From Alphaproteobacteria bacterium (GTDB lineage: Bacteria; Pseudomonadota; Alphaproteobacteria; Kiloniellales; DSM-21159), in the NCBI GenBank assembly GCA_030433005.1, contig JAUILQ010000012.1, forward strand, positions 1 to 64,000: a DNA stretch of 64,000 nt, written 5' to 3'. The position numbers and the translations under genes were made by a program. Positions 18,976 through 27,469 of the stretch are shown in pieces. Under the pieces are notes generated by a model. That model ran no database searches. It saw only the letters and a program-made list of their open reading frames with translations, and was not told where the DNA came from. How positions within the stretch are numbered: the stretch's first letter is position 1; the number at the start of each line of letters is the position of its first letter.

Positions 18976-19003
18976 ATAATCCTTGACAGGAGACGAGGAT
19001 TAT
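18976..19003. promoter_or_regulatory. LysR-type dyad overlapping a TTGACA box
   Basis: ATAATCC (18976-18982) and GGATTAT (18997-19003) form a perfect 7-bp inverted repeat with a 14-nt spacer that contains TTGACA (18983-18988). It is placed between the divergent small gene and the LysR gene, the usual location for an autoregulatory LysR-type regulator site. It is the most AT-rich stretch of the neighbourhood. Confidence 0.55.
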
Positions 19004-19045
19004 TGCCTAAGGGGCACAAATTCGGCGGCAAGCGGGGCCTGGACC

Positions 19046-19954
19046 ATGGATAACGTCAGCGAGATGGAGGTCTTCGTCCGCGTCGTGCAGGCGAAGTCCT
19101 TCTCCGAGGCCGCGCGCAGCCTGGGCCTCTCGCCCTCGGCCGTGTCCAAGCAGATCGGCCGGCTCGAGGACCGCCTGGGCGCCCGTCTGCTCAACCGCAC
19201 GACGCGCCAGCTCTCGCTGACCGAGATCGGCGCCGCCTTCCACGAGCGCGCCGAGCGGATCGTCGCCGACATCGCCGAGGCGGAGCGGGCGGTCAGCCAC
19301 CTGCACGGCGCGCCGCGCGGGCTGCTCAAGGTCAACGCACCGGTCGCCTTCGGCATCGACCACCTGGCGCCGCTGCTGCCCGGCTTCATGGCCGGCAATC
19401 CCGAGGTCGCGGTCGATCTCTCGGTCAACGACCGCTTCGTCGATCTTGTCGAGGAGGGCATCGACATCGCGATCCGCATCGGCGAGCTCGCCGACTCCAG
19501 CCTGATCGCGCGCCGCCTGGCGGCCAACCGCCGCGTCGTCTGCGCCGCGCCGGCCTACCTGGACCGGCGCGGCCGGCCGAGCGGCACGGCCGACCTCAAG
19601 GCCCACAACTGCCTCGTCTACACCTACCGCCAGCAGCGCCGGGACTGGCACTTCGACGGCCCCAACGGCCATGAGATCGTCACGGTCAGCGGCGACCTGG
19701 AGACCAACAACGCCCAGGTCCTTCGCATGGCTGCGCTTGGCGGCCTGGGCATCGTGCTGCTGCCGCTCTGGCTGGTCGGCCAGGACCTGACCGAGGGCCG
19801 GCTCATCGAGGTGCTGCCGCAGTACCACGTGCCCGACAGCTCGATCTACGCGGTCTGGCCGGCCGGCCGCCACCTCTCGCCCAAGGTGCGCGCCTTCGTC
19901 GACCACATCGCCACCGAGATCGGCGAGCTCGCCAAGGGCTGGGAGCGCAGCTGA
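19046..19954 (+). CDS. LysR family transcriptional regulator (CrgA/DsdC-like branch)
   Basis: 302 residues. N-terminal winged helix-turn-helix: MEVFVRVVQAKSFSEAARSL, SPSAVSKQIGRLEDRLGARL, NRTTRQLSLTEIG (about residues 4-63). The effector domain begins at about residue 90 with GLLKVNAPVAFG and ends with a typical HLSPKVRAFVDH motif. ATG at 19046 begins at the conserved N-terminus; the frame continues upstream to 18983 without family similarity. It is divergent from a small membrane-like protein with a dyad between them. Effector and targets are unknown. Confidence 0.92.
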   Translation: MDNVSEMEVFVRVVQAKSFSEAARSLGLSPSAVSKQIGRLEDRLGARLLNRTTRQLSLTEIGAAFHERAERIVADIAEAERAVSHLHGAPRGLLKVNAPVAFGIDHLAPLLPGFMAGNPEVAVDLSVNDRFVDLVEEGIDIAIRIGELADSSLIARRLAANRRVVCAAPAYLDRRGRPSGTADLKAHNCLVYTYRQQRRDWHFDGPNGHEIVTVSGDLETNNAQVLRMAALGGLGIVLLPLWLVGQDLTEGRLIEVLPQYHVPDSSIYAVWPAGRHLSPKVRAFVDHIATEIGELAKGWERS

Positions 19955-19984
19955 GGGCAGCCGCGGCGCTTGCAGTTCCCGCTT

Positions 19985-20053
19985 TCCCGGGCGCTAGGCG
20001 AGCCCGGAAGCCGTCAGGCTTCCGGGTGGCGAGCCTTGCGACCCGGGACCCAG
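19985..20053. repeat. Nested palindrome, left flank of the GIY-YIG gene
   Basis: From outside in: TCCCGGG (19985-19991) pairs with CCCGGGA (20042-20048), AGGC (19996-19999) with GCCT (20033-20036), and CCCGGAAGCC (20003-20012) with GGCTTCCGGG (20017-20026) around the loop GTCA. Read on the minus strand it begins CTGGGTCCCGGGTCGC, matching the start of the right-flank element (CTGGGTCCCGGATCGC at 20381-20396) at 15 of 16 positions, with a different interior. The two elements face each other as inverted repeats around the gene. Confidence 0.75.
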
Positions 20054-20080
20054 CCCCGCCGGCCGTGCCATCCTCCGCGG

Positions 20081-20368
20081 ATGCGGCCCTGCCTCTACAT
20101 CCTCGCCAGCAAGCGCAACGGCACGCTCTACGTAGGGGCGACGAGCGATCTCGCGACGCGCGTCTGGCAGCACCGGACCGGAGCAGTCGAAGGTTTCACC
20201 AAGCAGTATGGCGTGCGCTCGCTCGTCTACGTCGAGTTCCACGCGACAATGGGAGAAGCGCTGGAACGGGAACGGCGCATCAAGCGCTGGCGGCGTGCCT
20301 GGAAGATCGCGCTGATCGAAGAGGACAACCCGGGGTGGCGCGACCTCTTCGAGGATCTGCCGGCGTAG
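20081..20368 (+). CDS. Small single-domain GIY-YIG endonuclease (YhbQ/COG2827-like)
   Basis: 95 residues, essentially one GIY-YIG domain. [20 protein letters not shown] contains the YIL...YVG pair; RVWQHR supplies the conserved Arg and His, and [10 protein letters not shown] the metal-binding Glu. Proteins of this size with no extra DNA-binding domain are common and mostly uncharacterised; the fold is nucleolytic in homing endonucleases, UvrC and SLX1. ATG at 20081 starts directly before the first beta strand. The gene is framed by two related nested palindromes in inverted orientation (27 bp upstream and 12 bp downstream), which suggests a mobile or recently mobile cassette. No terminal transposase is present. 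Confidence 0.9.
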   Translation: MRPCLYILASKRNGTLYVGATSDLATRVWQHRTGAVEGFTKQYGVRSLVYVEFHATMGEALERERRIKRWRRAWKIALIEEDNPGWRDLFEDLPA

Positions 20369-20380
20369 CGGCGCGTGGCC

Positions 20381-20444
20381 CTGGGTCCCGGATCGCTCGC
20401 TTTGCCTGCGACAGCAGAGCTGTCGGGCAAAGCGGCGTCCGGGA
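20381..20444. repeat. Nested palindrome, right flank of the GIY-YIG gene
   Basis: TCCCGGA (20386-20392) pairs with TCCGGGA (20438-20444), CGCTTTGCC (20398-20406) with GGCAAAGCG (20426-20434), and CGACAG (20409-20414) with CTGTCG (20420-20425) around CAGAG. It starts 12 bp after the GIY-YIG stop codon. Its leading CTGGGTCCCGGATCG is the inverse of CGACCCGGGACCCAG at 20039-20053, one mismatch in 15. Confidence 0.75.
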
Positions 20445-20477
20445 AGACGGGATAATTCCCGGGCCTCGTCCGCGCGC

Positions 20478-22229
20478 CTACTCCGCCGCTGCGACCTTGC
20501 TGACGTCGGGCGCGCCGTAGGTCTTGCCGATGCGTCCGGCGTGGGTCTGCATCAGCTCGGTGCGCAGCTCCTCCTCGTCGCTGACCGGGGTCAGCGCGGT
20601 GTCCCGGTAGTCGCGCACGCTCGGGTCCTTCTTGAGCGCCCGGCGGATCCGCCAGAAGGACCAGAGGATGGCCAGCCAGCGGCCGTGGTCGCGGAGCGTC
20701 TCCCAGACCCGGCGCGGGAAGAAGACCAGCGGGTTCTCGCGGCCCAGGGTCGGGCGGCGCTGGCTCCAGACCTTGCGGCGGAACCAGCCGCCCTGCAGCG
20801 GGTGCACCTTCTCGACCCTGATGCAGCCGTAGAACCACAGCATCAGGAACATCATGTTGCCGACGTTCATGCGGCAGGCCGCGGCCCGGCGCAGGATCGT
20901 CTCGACGTGGGCCAGCGTGTAGTAGCGCTCCCAGGCCTCGTGATAGATGCCCTGCAGCTCCTCGGCGGACATCGTGGCGTGCGCCGTGGTGACGTGCTCC
21001 AGGTCGTAGATGTTCATGTCGGGGTCCATCCAGACGCCGGCCTTGTGCAGGCGCTGGTGGTCCTCGGAGCCCGGCAGCGGCGTCAGGATGAAGAACTCCA
21101 GCAGGTCGATCGGCAGCTCGTGCTGGATGATCTCGATGTCGCGGCGGATCTTCTCCGGCGTGTCGGCCGGGAAGCCCAGGATGTAGCCGGCGTAGGTCAG
21201 CACGCCCTCGGCCTTCCAGGCCTGGAGCATCTTGCGATACTCCCAGATCTTGTTCTGGCGCTTCTTGGCGGCCGTCAGGTTCTCCGGGTTGATGTTCTCG
21301 AGGCCCAGGAAGACCCGCTTCACGCCGGCGCGCGCGCACTTCTCGATGAAACCCGGGATGCGGTGGCACAGCGTGTCGACCTGGATGACGATCGAGAACT
21401 TCAGGCCCTCGCCCTCGCGGAGCTCGATCAGCCGGTCGACCAGCTCCTCCCAGTGCTTGTTGCGGGCGAAGTTGTCGTCGGTGATGAAGAAGCGCTTGAC
21501 CCCCTGGGCGAGGTTGGCGCGCACGATCGCCTCGACGTCGTCGGGGCTGCGGTAGCGGCTCTTGCGGCCCTGGACGTTGATGATCGTGCAGAAGGAGCAC
21601 TGGAAGGGGCAGCCGCGGCCGGCGTCGAAGGTGGTGTGCGCACCGGCGGTGCGGCCGACCACCTCGGCCGGCAGGAAGGGCACGGTGGCACCCTCCAGGC
21701 CCGGCAGGTCGTTCATGTGGTCGTAGAGCGGCTTCAGGGCGCCGTCGCGGGCGTCGAGCAGCACCTGCTCGAGCCGGCCCTCGGCCTCGCCGGCGAACAG
21801 GCTGACGCCGAGATCCTGGGCCTCGCGGATGTCGGGCGGCAGCTCCGGCAGCATGGCGAGGCAGCCGGAGACGTGGAAGCCGCCGACCGCGACCTGGATG
21901 CCGGCCTCGCGCAGCGGCCGCGCCAGGTCGAGCGCGCGGGGGAACTGGTTCGACTGCACGCCGACCAGCGCGACCAGGCCGGCCCCGTCGCGCTCGATCT
22001 GCCGGATGATCTTCTTCAGCGGGACGACCGTGTTGGTCTCGTCGTAGGCCTCGAGGACCAGCTCGACGTCCGGGCCCAGCGCTTGGCGCTCGGCGCATTC
22101 CCGGGCCAGGCCATAGAGCTGCGCCAGGGTGTTCGAGGGGATCGCCGCGCGCAGCCACTGGATCGGGTAGCCGTCGTCGTCGTAGTGCGTCGGCTTGATC
22201 ATCACGAAGCGGAAGCGCTTGGCGGCCAT
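20478..22229 (-). CDS. Cobalamin-binding-domain radical SAM protein
   Basis: 583 residues. The N-terminal B12-binding Rossmann-like domain (about residues 1-190) includes [21 protein letters not shown] and [10 protein letters not shown]. The radical-SAM core has the Cx3Cx2C cluster ligands C207, C211 and C214 in [11 protein letters not shown], then RFFITDDNF and [12 protein letters not shown]. The C-terminal region (about 450-583) contains a hydrophobic stretch and Trp/Arg-rich helices. The class performs methylations or ring rearrangements (hopanoid, bacteriochlorophyll and natural-product enzymes); substrate not recognisable here. ATG at 22229 follows AAAGGGG; the frame extends 36 codons further with no similarity. 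It lies downstream of purH on the same strand, 128 bp away. Confidence 0.9.
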   Translation of the reverse strand: MAAKRFRFVMIKPTHYDDDGYPIQWLRAAIPSNTLAQLYGLARECAERQALGPDVELVLEAYDETNTVVPLKKIIRQIERDGAGLVALVGVQSNQFPRALDLARPLREAGIQVAVGGFHVSGCLAMLPELPPDIREAQDLGVSLFAGEAEGRLEQVLLDARDGALKPLYDHMNDLPGLEGATVPFLPAEVVGRTAGAHTTFDAGRGCPFQCSFCTIINVQGRKSRYRSPDDVEAIVRANLAQGVKRFFITDDNFARNKHWEELVDRLIELREGEGLKFSIVIQVDTLCHRIPGFIEKCARAGVKRVFLGLENINPENLTAAKKRQNKIWEYRKMLQAWKAEGVLTYAGYILGFPADTPEKIRRDIEIIQHELPIDLLEFFILTPLPGSEDHQRLHKAGVWMDPDMNIYDLEHVTTAHATMSAEELQGIYHEAWERYYTLAHVETILRRAAACRMNVGNMMFLMLWFYGCIRVEKVHPLQGGWFRRKVWSQRRPTLGRENPLVFFPRRVWETLRDHGRWLAILWSFWRIRRALKKDPSVRDYRDTALTPVSDEEELRTELMQTHAGRIGKTYGAPDVSKVAAAE

Positions 22230-22357
22230 CGGTGCCCCTTTCCGGGTGCGGTCGCGGCGGCGCCCCGGCGGAACCCGCCGGCCCGCGCCGCGTCTTCGAG
22301 CTGCGCGCAGCCTATTCAACCGGCCGGTGCAGGGCAAGAACGGCCCGGCGGTCCGCC

Positions 22358-23923
22358 TCAGTGGCGGAAGTGGCGCATTCCGGTGAAGACCATGGCCAGG
22401 CCCTTGTCGTCGGCGGCGGCGATGACCTCGTCGTCGCGCACCGAGCCGCCCGGCTGGATGACCGCGGTGACGCCGGCCTCGGCGGCGGCGAGCAGGCCGT
22501 CGGCGAAGGGGAAGAAGGCGTCGGAGGCGACGACGGCGCCGGTCGTCGCCTTGTCGCCCAGGGCCTCGCGCGCCTTGCGCGCGGCGATGCGCGAGGAGTC
22601 GACGCGGCTCATCTGCCCGGCGCCGACGCCGACCGTGGCGCCGTCCTTGGCGTAGACGATGGCGTTCGACTTGACGTGCTTGGCGACGCGGAAGGCGAAC
22701 AGCAGGTCGTCGAGCTCGGCCTGGTTCGGCGCGCGCTTGGTCACCACCTCCAGGCGGTCGCGGCGGACCCGGCCGTTGTCGCGGCCCTGCAGCAGGAAGC
22801 CGCCGGCCAGCGACTTGAAGGTCCAGCCCGCGGCCGCAGGGTCGGGCAGGGCGCCGGTCGCCAGCACCCGCAGGTTCTTCTTGGCGGCCAGCAGGGCCGC
22901 GGCCTCGTCCTCGATCTCCGGCGCGATCACGACCTCGGCGAACAGCTCGGCGATCCGGCCCGCGGTCGCGGCGTCGAGCGGCCGGTTGAGCGCGACGATG
23001 CCGCCGAAGGCGCTGACCGGGTCGCAGGCCAGGGCGCGGCCGTAGGCGGCTTCCAGGCTGTCGGCCTCGGCGACGCCGCAGGGGTTGGCGTGCTTGACGA
23101 TGACCACGGCCGGGCGGTCGAACTCGGCGACCGCCTCGAAGGCGGCGTCGGTGTCGTTGAGGTTGTTGTAGCTGAGCTGCTTGCCCTGAAGCTGGCGCGC
23201 CGTGGCGACGCCCGGGCGGGCCTCGCCGCCGCGGTAGAAGGCCGCCTGCTGGTGCGGGTTCTCGCCATAGCGCAGCGGCTCGCCGCGCGTGCCGGCGAGG
23301 GTCAGCTCGGCCGGGAAGGGCTCGCCGAGCTGGCCGGCGAACCAGCGCGAGATCGCGGCGTCATAGCCCGCGGTGTGGGCGTAGGCCTTGGCGGCGAGGC
23401 GGCGGCGCGTCTCGGCCTCGGTGTTGCCGGCCGTCTCGACGGCCTCGGCCGCCGCCTCGTAGTCCGCCGGGTCGGTCAGCACGGTGACGTGGCCGTGGTT
23501 CTTGGCGGCGGCACGGATCAGCGCCGGGCCGCCGATGTCGATGTTCTCGATGCAGGTCTCGAAGTCGGCACCGCCGGCGACGGTCTCGCGGAAGGGGTAG
23601 AGGTTGACCGCCAGCAGGCCGATCGGCGCGATGCCGTGCTTCGCCATCTGCTCGGCGTGGGCCGGCAGGTCGGGCCGGCCGAGCAGGCCGCCGTGGATCT
23701 TCGGCTGCAGCGTCTTGACGCGGCCGTCGAGAATCTCGGGAAAGCCGGTGAAGTCGGCGACCTCGACCACCGGCAGGCCGGCCTCGCGCAGCGCCCGTGC
23801 CGAGCCGCCGGTCGACAGCAGCTCGACGCCCTGCGCCGACAGGCGTCGGGCCAGCTCGACCAGGCCGGTCTTGTCGGACACCGACAGCAGGGCGCGCTCG
23901 ATCCTCGGCGGGGACTGGGTCAT
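22358..23923 (-). CDS. purH: Bifunctional AICAR formyltransferase / IMP cyclohydrolase
   Basis: 521 residues, normal length. The MGS-like cyclohydrolase domain opens with [17 protein letters not shown] and contains [19 protein letters not shown] and [12 protein letters not shown]. The formyltransferase domain includes [28 protein letters not shown] and the C-terminal [10 protein letters not shown] with [16 protein letters not shown]. It catalyses the last two steps of de novo purine synthesis (AICAR to FAICAR to IMP). It starts 39 bp after the FlaA1-like gene on the same strand, so cotranscription is possible although the functions are unrelated. Confidence 0.97.
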   Translation of the reverse strand: MTQSPPRIERALLSVSDKTGLVELARRLSAQGVELLSTGGSARALREAGLPVVEVADFTGFPEILDGRVKTLQPKIHGGLLGRPDLPAHAEQMAKHGIAPIGLLAVNLYPFRETVAGGADFETCIENIDIGGPALIRAAAKNHGHVTVLTDPADYEAAAEAVETAGNTEAETRRRLAAKAYAHTAGYDAAISRWFAGQLGEPFPAELTLAGTRGEPLRYGENPHQQAAFYRGGEARPGVATARQLQGKQLSYNNLNDTDAAFEAVAEFDRPAVVIVKHANPCGVAEADSLEAAYGRALACDPVSAFGGIVALNRPLDAATAGRIAELFAEVVIAPEIEDEAAALLAAKKNLRVLATGALPDPAAAGWTFKSLAGGFLLQGRDNGRVRRDRLEVVTKRAPNQAELDDLLFAFRVAKHVKSNAIVYAKDGATVGVGAGQMSRVDSSRIAARKAREALGDKATTGAVVASDAFFPFADGLLAAAEAGVTAVIQPGGSVRDDEVIAAADDKGLAMVFTGMRHFRH

Positions 23924-23962
23924 GAAACTCCTCGGGTCGGGTGTCGGGCGGGGCAGGGCGCG

Positions 23963-25939
23963 CTACTGCGCGGCCGCGGGCTTGCCGAGCGGCGTCGCCT
24001 CGGCGGTCAGTTTCGCTTCCGGAACGAGCCGCTGGAGCAGGGCGAGCAGCGCGGCGCGGTCGTGGCCGCGCGCCGCCTCGCCCAGCTCGTCGAGGGCGCG
24101 CGCCAGCAGCGCCGGATCGGCGGTGCGCGGCGCCGCCAGCAGCAGGCCCGGCTGGCCGGTCTGCACCGGCGGCTCGGCGTCGTGGAACAGCTCCTCGTAG
24201 AGCTTCTCGCCCGGGCGCAGGCCGGTGAACACGATGCCGACCTCTTCGTAGGGCTTCTTGCCGGCCAGGCGGATCATCTGCTCGGCCAGCTCGACGATCC
24301 GGATCGGCTTGCCCATGTCGAGCACGAAGATGCGCCCGGCGAGGGACTCCGCCGCGGACTCCGCCGCCGCGCCGCCTTCCCCGACCTCCTGGCTGCCCAG
24401 GGCGGCGGCCTGCAGGATCAGCCGCACGGCCTCGCGGATCGTCATGAAGTAGCGGGTCATCTCCGGATGGGTGACGGTCAGCGGCCCGCCGGCGGCAAGC
24501 TGGCGCTGGAACAGCGGCACCACCGAGCCGGTCGAGCCGAGCACGTTGCCGAAGCGCACGGTGACGAAATGGGTCGCCGGGCGGCCCTCCGCGCGCCGGC
24601 CGCGCGCCGCCAGGTCGAGCGCCTGGCAGTAGGATTCGGCGAGCCGCTTGGTCGCGCCCATGACGCTGGAGGGATTGATCGCCTTGTCGGTCGAGACCTG
24701 GACCATGGTGCCGACGCCGTGGCGCAGGCAGGCCTCGGCGACGACGCGCGTGCCCAGGGTGTTGGTCAGCACGCCTTCCTCGGGGTTCTCCTCGACCAGC
24801 GGCACGTGCTTCAGCGCCGCGGCGTGGAACACCAGCTCCGGCCGGAGCTCGGCGAACACCGCCTCGATGGCGCCGGCGTCGCGGACGTCGGCGAGGCGCG
24901 CCAGTCGGTCGACGCCCGGATGGCTCTCGGCCAGTTCGCGGTCGATCGAGTAGAGGTTGAACTCCGAGGCCTCGAGCAGGATCAGCCGGGCTGGGCCGAG
25001 GGCGGCGACCTGGCGCACCAGCTCGCTGCCGATCGAGCCGCCGGCGCCGGTGACCAGGACGCGCCGGCCCTCGACCAGGCGGCGCGGCGGCTCGGGATCG
25101 AGCACGGTCTGCGGCCGGCGCAGCAGGTCCTCCAGCGCGACCGGGCGCAGCGCCGCAGTCTCGCCGCCGCTCAGGTCGGACAGCCGCGGGACGCGCGCCA
25201 GCGTCATGCCGTTGGCGTCGGCGAAGGCGAGCAGGCGGGTCAGCGCGTCGCGCCCCAGCGAACGGGTCAGGACCAGGCGCTGCGGGCGCCGGCCGCTGCT
25301 CTGCTCGGCGCGCTCGACCACGCGCTCCAGCTCGTCGAGCCGGCCGAGCACCGGCACGTTGCGGATCGAGCGGCCGACACGCTTGCCCTTGATGTCGAGG
25401 ATGCCGAGCACCTCGTAGGGCGCGTGGCGGTCGCGCGCGGCGTTGCGGATGAACTCGTCGGCCTCGTCGCCGGCGCCGACCAGCAGCACCGGCACGCGCA
25501 GATGGGCGTCGCGCTCCATCAGGTGCTCGGTCGAGCGGTACTTGAACAGCTGGTAGAGCAGCCGCGGTCCGGCCAGCAGCGCGCAGAGCACGAACCAGTT
25601 GATCGCCAGGGCCGAGCGCGGATAGGCCTCGAGGCGGGTCATCATGAAGGTGATCAACAGGAACACCGCCAGCGCCACGGTGACCGCCCGCACGATGGCG
25701 ACGAGGTCGTTCAGCGAGGCGTAGCGCCAGATGCCGCGGTACAGGCCGCCGGCCAGGAAGACGCCGGCGCAGCACAGCGCGTAGACGCCGAGCGAGGGCA
25801 GCAGGTCCCGCTCCAGCCGGACCAGGCCGTAGTCGCCCTCGCGCAGGTAGAGCGCCAGCACGAAGGCCAGCAGCGCCATGACCAGGTCGTGCAGAAAGGC
25901 GATCGATGCCTTGACGCGGAATCCGCGCAGCCTTTCCAT
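23963..25939 (-). CDS. FlaA1/CapD/WbpM-like membrane nucleotide-sugar epimerase/dehydratase
   Basis: 658 residues. Four N-terminal membrane helices (about residues 8-120), a CoA-binding-like Rossmann domain (about 140-260), then the SDR domain with GAGGSIGSELVRQ at about residue 295. The catalytic segment reads STDKAINPSSVMGATKR, with Met in place of the usual Tyr of YxxxK, a hallmark of the FlaA1/PseB/WbpM group (UDP-GlcNAc 4,6-dehydratases). It likely makes a 4-keto-6-deoxy or epimerised UDP-sugar for surface polysaccharide. ATG at 25939 is preferred; GTG at 26032 would add 31 proline-rich residues. The next upstream gene encodes a matching lipid-carrier transferase. Confidence 0.92.
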   Translation of the reverse strand: MERLRGFRVKASIAFLHDLVMALLAFVLALYLREGDYGLVRLERDLLPSLGVYALCCAGVFLAGGLYRGIWRYASLNDLVAIVRAVTVALAVFLLITFMMTRLEAYPRSALAINWFVLCALLAGPRLLYQLFKYRSTEHLMERDAHLRVPVLLVGAGDEADEFIRNAARDRHAPYEVLGILDIKGKRVGRSIRNVPVLGRLDELERVVERAEQSSGRRPQRLVLTRSLGRDALTRLLAFADANGMTLARVPRLSDLSGGETAALRPVALEDLLRRPQTVLDPEPPRRLVEGRRVLVTGAGGSIGSELVRQVAALGPARLILLEASEFNLYSIDRELAESHPGVDRLARLADVRDAGAIEAVFAELRPELVFHAAALKHVPLVEENPEEGVLTNTLGTRVVAEACLRHGVGTMVQVSTDKAINPSSVMGATKRLAESYCQALDLAARGRRAEGRPATHFVTVRFGNVLGSTGSVVPLFQRQLAAGGPLTVTHPEMTRYFMTIREAVRLILQAAALGSQEVGEGGAAAESAAESLAGRIFVLDMGKPIRIVELAEQMIRLAGKKPYEEVGIVFTGLRPGEKLYEELFHDAEPPVQTGQPGLLLAAPRTADPALLARALDELGEAARGHDRAALLALLQRLVPEAKLTAEATPLGKPAAAQ

Positions 25940-26121
25940 CAAGTCCCGACGCTCCGTGTCATCGCCGACCGGCGCGTCCGGGGCGGGCGGATTCCTGCGC
26001 TGTGCCCTGGGTCTGTGGCCTGGGGCAGCCACCCGGTCCGCCGCGGCTCCGGCCTGCCGATCCGATGGCCAGAGGCCTTAGCAGGCGCCGCCGGTGCCTT
26101 CAAGCATCCTGACCCCAAGGC

Positions 26122-27234
26122 TCAGCCGGGGGCCGCTCCGGCGCCGCGCGCCAGCCGGCGCAGCAGCAAGGCGACCAGCAGCACCGCGGCGCCCAACGCT
26201 AGCCAGGGCAGGGCCGGCCAGGTCGGCGCCGGCTGGGACGCCGCGGGCAGGACGCGAGGCAGCAGGCTGACCAGGGCGAGCAGGATCAGGCCGGCGTTGG
26301 CCAGCGCGATGCGCCGAACCACCTGGTCGTGACGCAGGCCGCGCTGGACCGCGCGCTGGTAGGCGTGCTCCCGGTGCGCGCGCCAGACCCGCTCGCCGCG
26401 CCGCGCGCGGCGCAGCAGCGTCACCGTGGCGTCGGCCCAGTAGACGCCGGGCAGGATCAGCGCCGCCGCCCAGGCGCCCTCGGCGGCGGCCAGCAGCAGC
26501 AGCCAGCCGAGCAGGAATCCGAGCGGCACCGAGCCGACGTCGCCCAGGAAGATCCGTGCCGGGTGCCAGTTGACCAGCAGGAAGCCGAGCGCCGCCGCGG
26601 CGGCCAGCAGGGCGAGGCCCGCCGGCAGCACCAGCCCGGACAGCGCGAAGACCAGCGCCAGGCCGAGGCCGAGGCTGGCGGCCTCGACGCCGGCGATGCC
26701 GTCGATGCCGTCCATGAAGTTGAACAGGTTGACGAACCACAGCCAGGCGAGCGCCGCCAGCAGACGGTCGAGCCAGAGCGGCAGCAGCCCCTGGAACACC
26801 GGGCCGAGGTCGCCCATCAGAGCCAGCGCCGCGGCGACCGCGGCGACCTGGGCGGCGAGGCGCGGCGCGGCGCCGAGCGTCGCGAGGTCGTCCGCGAAGG
26901 ACAGCAGGGCGAGCCCGAAGGTCGCCGCGTAGACGACCCAGAGGCCGGAGACGAAGCCGGCCGGCGCCGCGGCGCCGGGCTCGACCGCCAGCAGCAGCAG
27001 CGGCCAGGCCGCGAGCAGCGTGCCGACGACGGCGATGCCGCCGCCGCGCGGCGTCGGCGCGCTGTGGCTGGAGCGCTCGTTCGGCCGGTCGAGCACGCCC
27101 CGGCGCGCGAGCAGGCGTGCCAGCAGGCGGCTGCCGGTCCAGGCCAGCAAGAAGCTGGCGGCCAGCAGCGCGGCCAGGACCGCGAGGTCGGCGGCGGACA
27201 GACCGAAGGGGGCAAGGGACTCGGCGGCGGGCAT
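26122..27234 (-). CDS. GT4-family polyprenyl-phosphate sugar-1-phosphate transferase (WecA/WbpL-like)
   Basis: 370 residues, about eleven membrane helices. Family motifs: VLDRPNERSSHSAPTPRGGG (substrate loop), NLFNFMDGIDGIAG (the catalytic Asp region), FLGDVGSVPLGF, and REHAYQRAVQRG (the HxHxx-type loop). It transfers HexNAc-1-phosphate from a UDP-sugar to undecaprenyl phosphate, starting O-antigen or capsule repeat units in the inner membrane. In WbpL/WbpM systems such a transferase works with a FlaA1/WbpM-type enzyme, which is the next gene here, so the pair makes functional sense. The remaining polysaccharide genes are not in the window. Confidence 0.9.
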   Translation of the reverse strand: MPAAESLAPFGLSAADLAVLAALLAASFLLAWTGSRLLARLLARRGVLDRPNERSSHSAPTPRGGGIAVVGTLLAAWPLLLLAVEPGAAAPAGFVSGLWVVYAATFGLALLSFADDLATLGAAPRLAAQVAAVAAALALMGDLGPVFQGLLPLWLDRLLAALAWLWFVNLFNFMDGIDGIAGVEAASLGLGLALVFALSGLVLPAGLALLAAAAALGFLLVNWHPARIFLGDVGSVPLGFLLGWLLLLAAAEGAWAAALILPGVYWADATVTLLRRARRGERVWRAHREHAYQRAVQRGLRHDQVVRRIALANAGLILLALVSLLPRVLPAASQPAPTWPALPWLALGAAVLLVALLLRRLARGAGAAPG

Positions 27235-27271
27235 CGCCGCCCGGCTTAGCGCCGCGGCGAGTCCGCGGCAA

Positions 27272-27323
27272 TGCGGAATCCGTGCGGAATCCGTTTGACC
27301 CCTCGCGGGACCCTGCCTATGTT
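27272..27323 (+). promoter_or_regulatory. ffh-operon promoter with two tandem CGGAATCCG boxes
   Basis: TTGACC (27295-27300), 17 nt, TATGTT (27318-27323) is one of the best sigma-70-like promoters in the window. Directly upstream, TGCGGAATCCG occurs twice in tandem (27272-27282 and 27283-27293). Each copy holds the palindrome CGGA-A-TCCG, and they are spaced 11 bp, one helical turn, abutting the -35 box: the geometry of an activator site. Confidence 0.6.
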
Positions 27324-27366
27324 CCGCGCGCTGCCGTCAGGTCGAGCCTGCGGTTCCGAGGAGCCA

Positions 27367-27399
27367 CGCCAGTCCGCGAGTGTCGCGCACTGGCGCGTT
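27367..27399 (+). terminator. Leader hairpin (possible attenuator) ahead of ffh
   Basis: CGCCAGT (27367-27373) pairs with ACTGGCG (27389-27395); inside, CGCGA (27375-27379) pairs with TCGCG (27383-27387) around GTG. CGTTTT follows. It lies between the predicted promoter and the ffh start, so it would be transcribed as a 5' leader; it could attenuate the operon or end an upstream short transcript. Confidence 0.45.
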
Positions 27400-27469
27400 T
27401 TGCGTTGACCCGTCCATCGCCCTTCCGGTCGTGCCGGCGGGCGAGACCACCGAGCGAAGGAAGCGCCCC

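Noticed and set aside
26030-26032. GTG at 26032 as start of the FlaA1-like gene
   Set aside because: It would add 31 proline/arginine-rich residues before the conserved first helix; ATG at 25939 fits the family better, though not proven.
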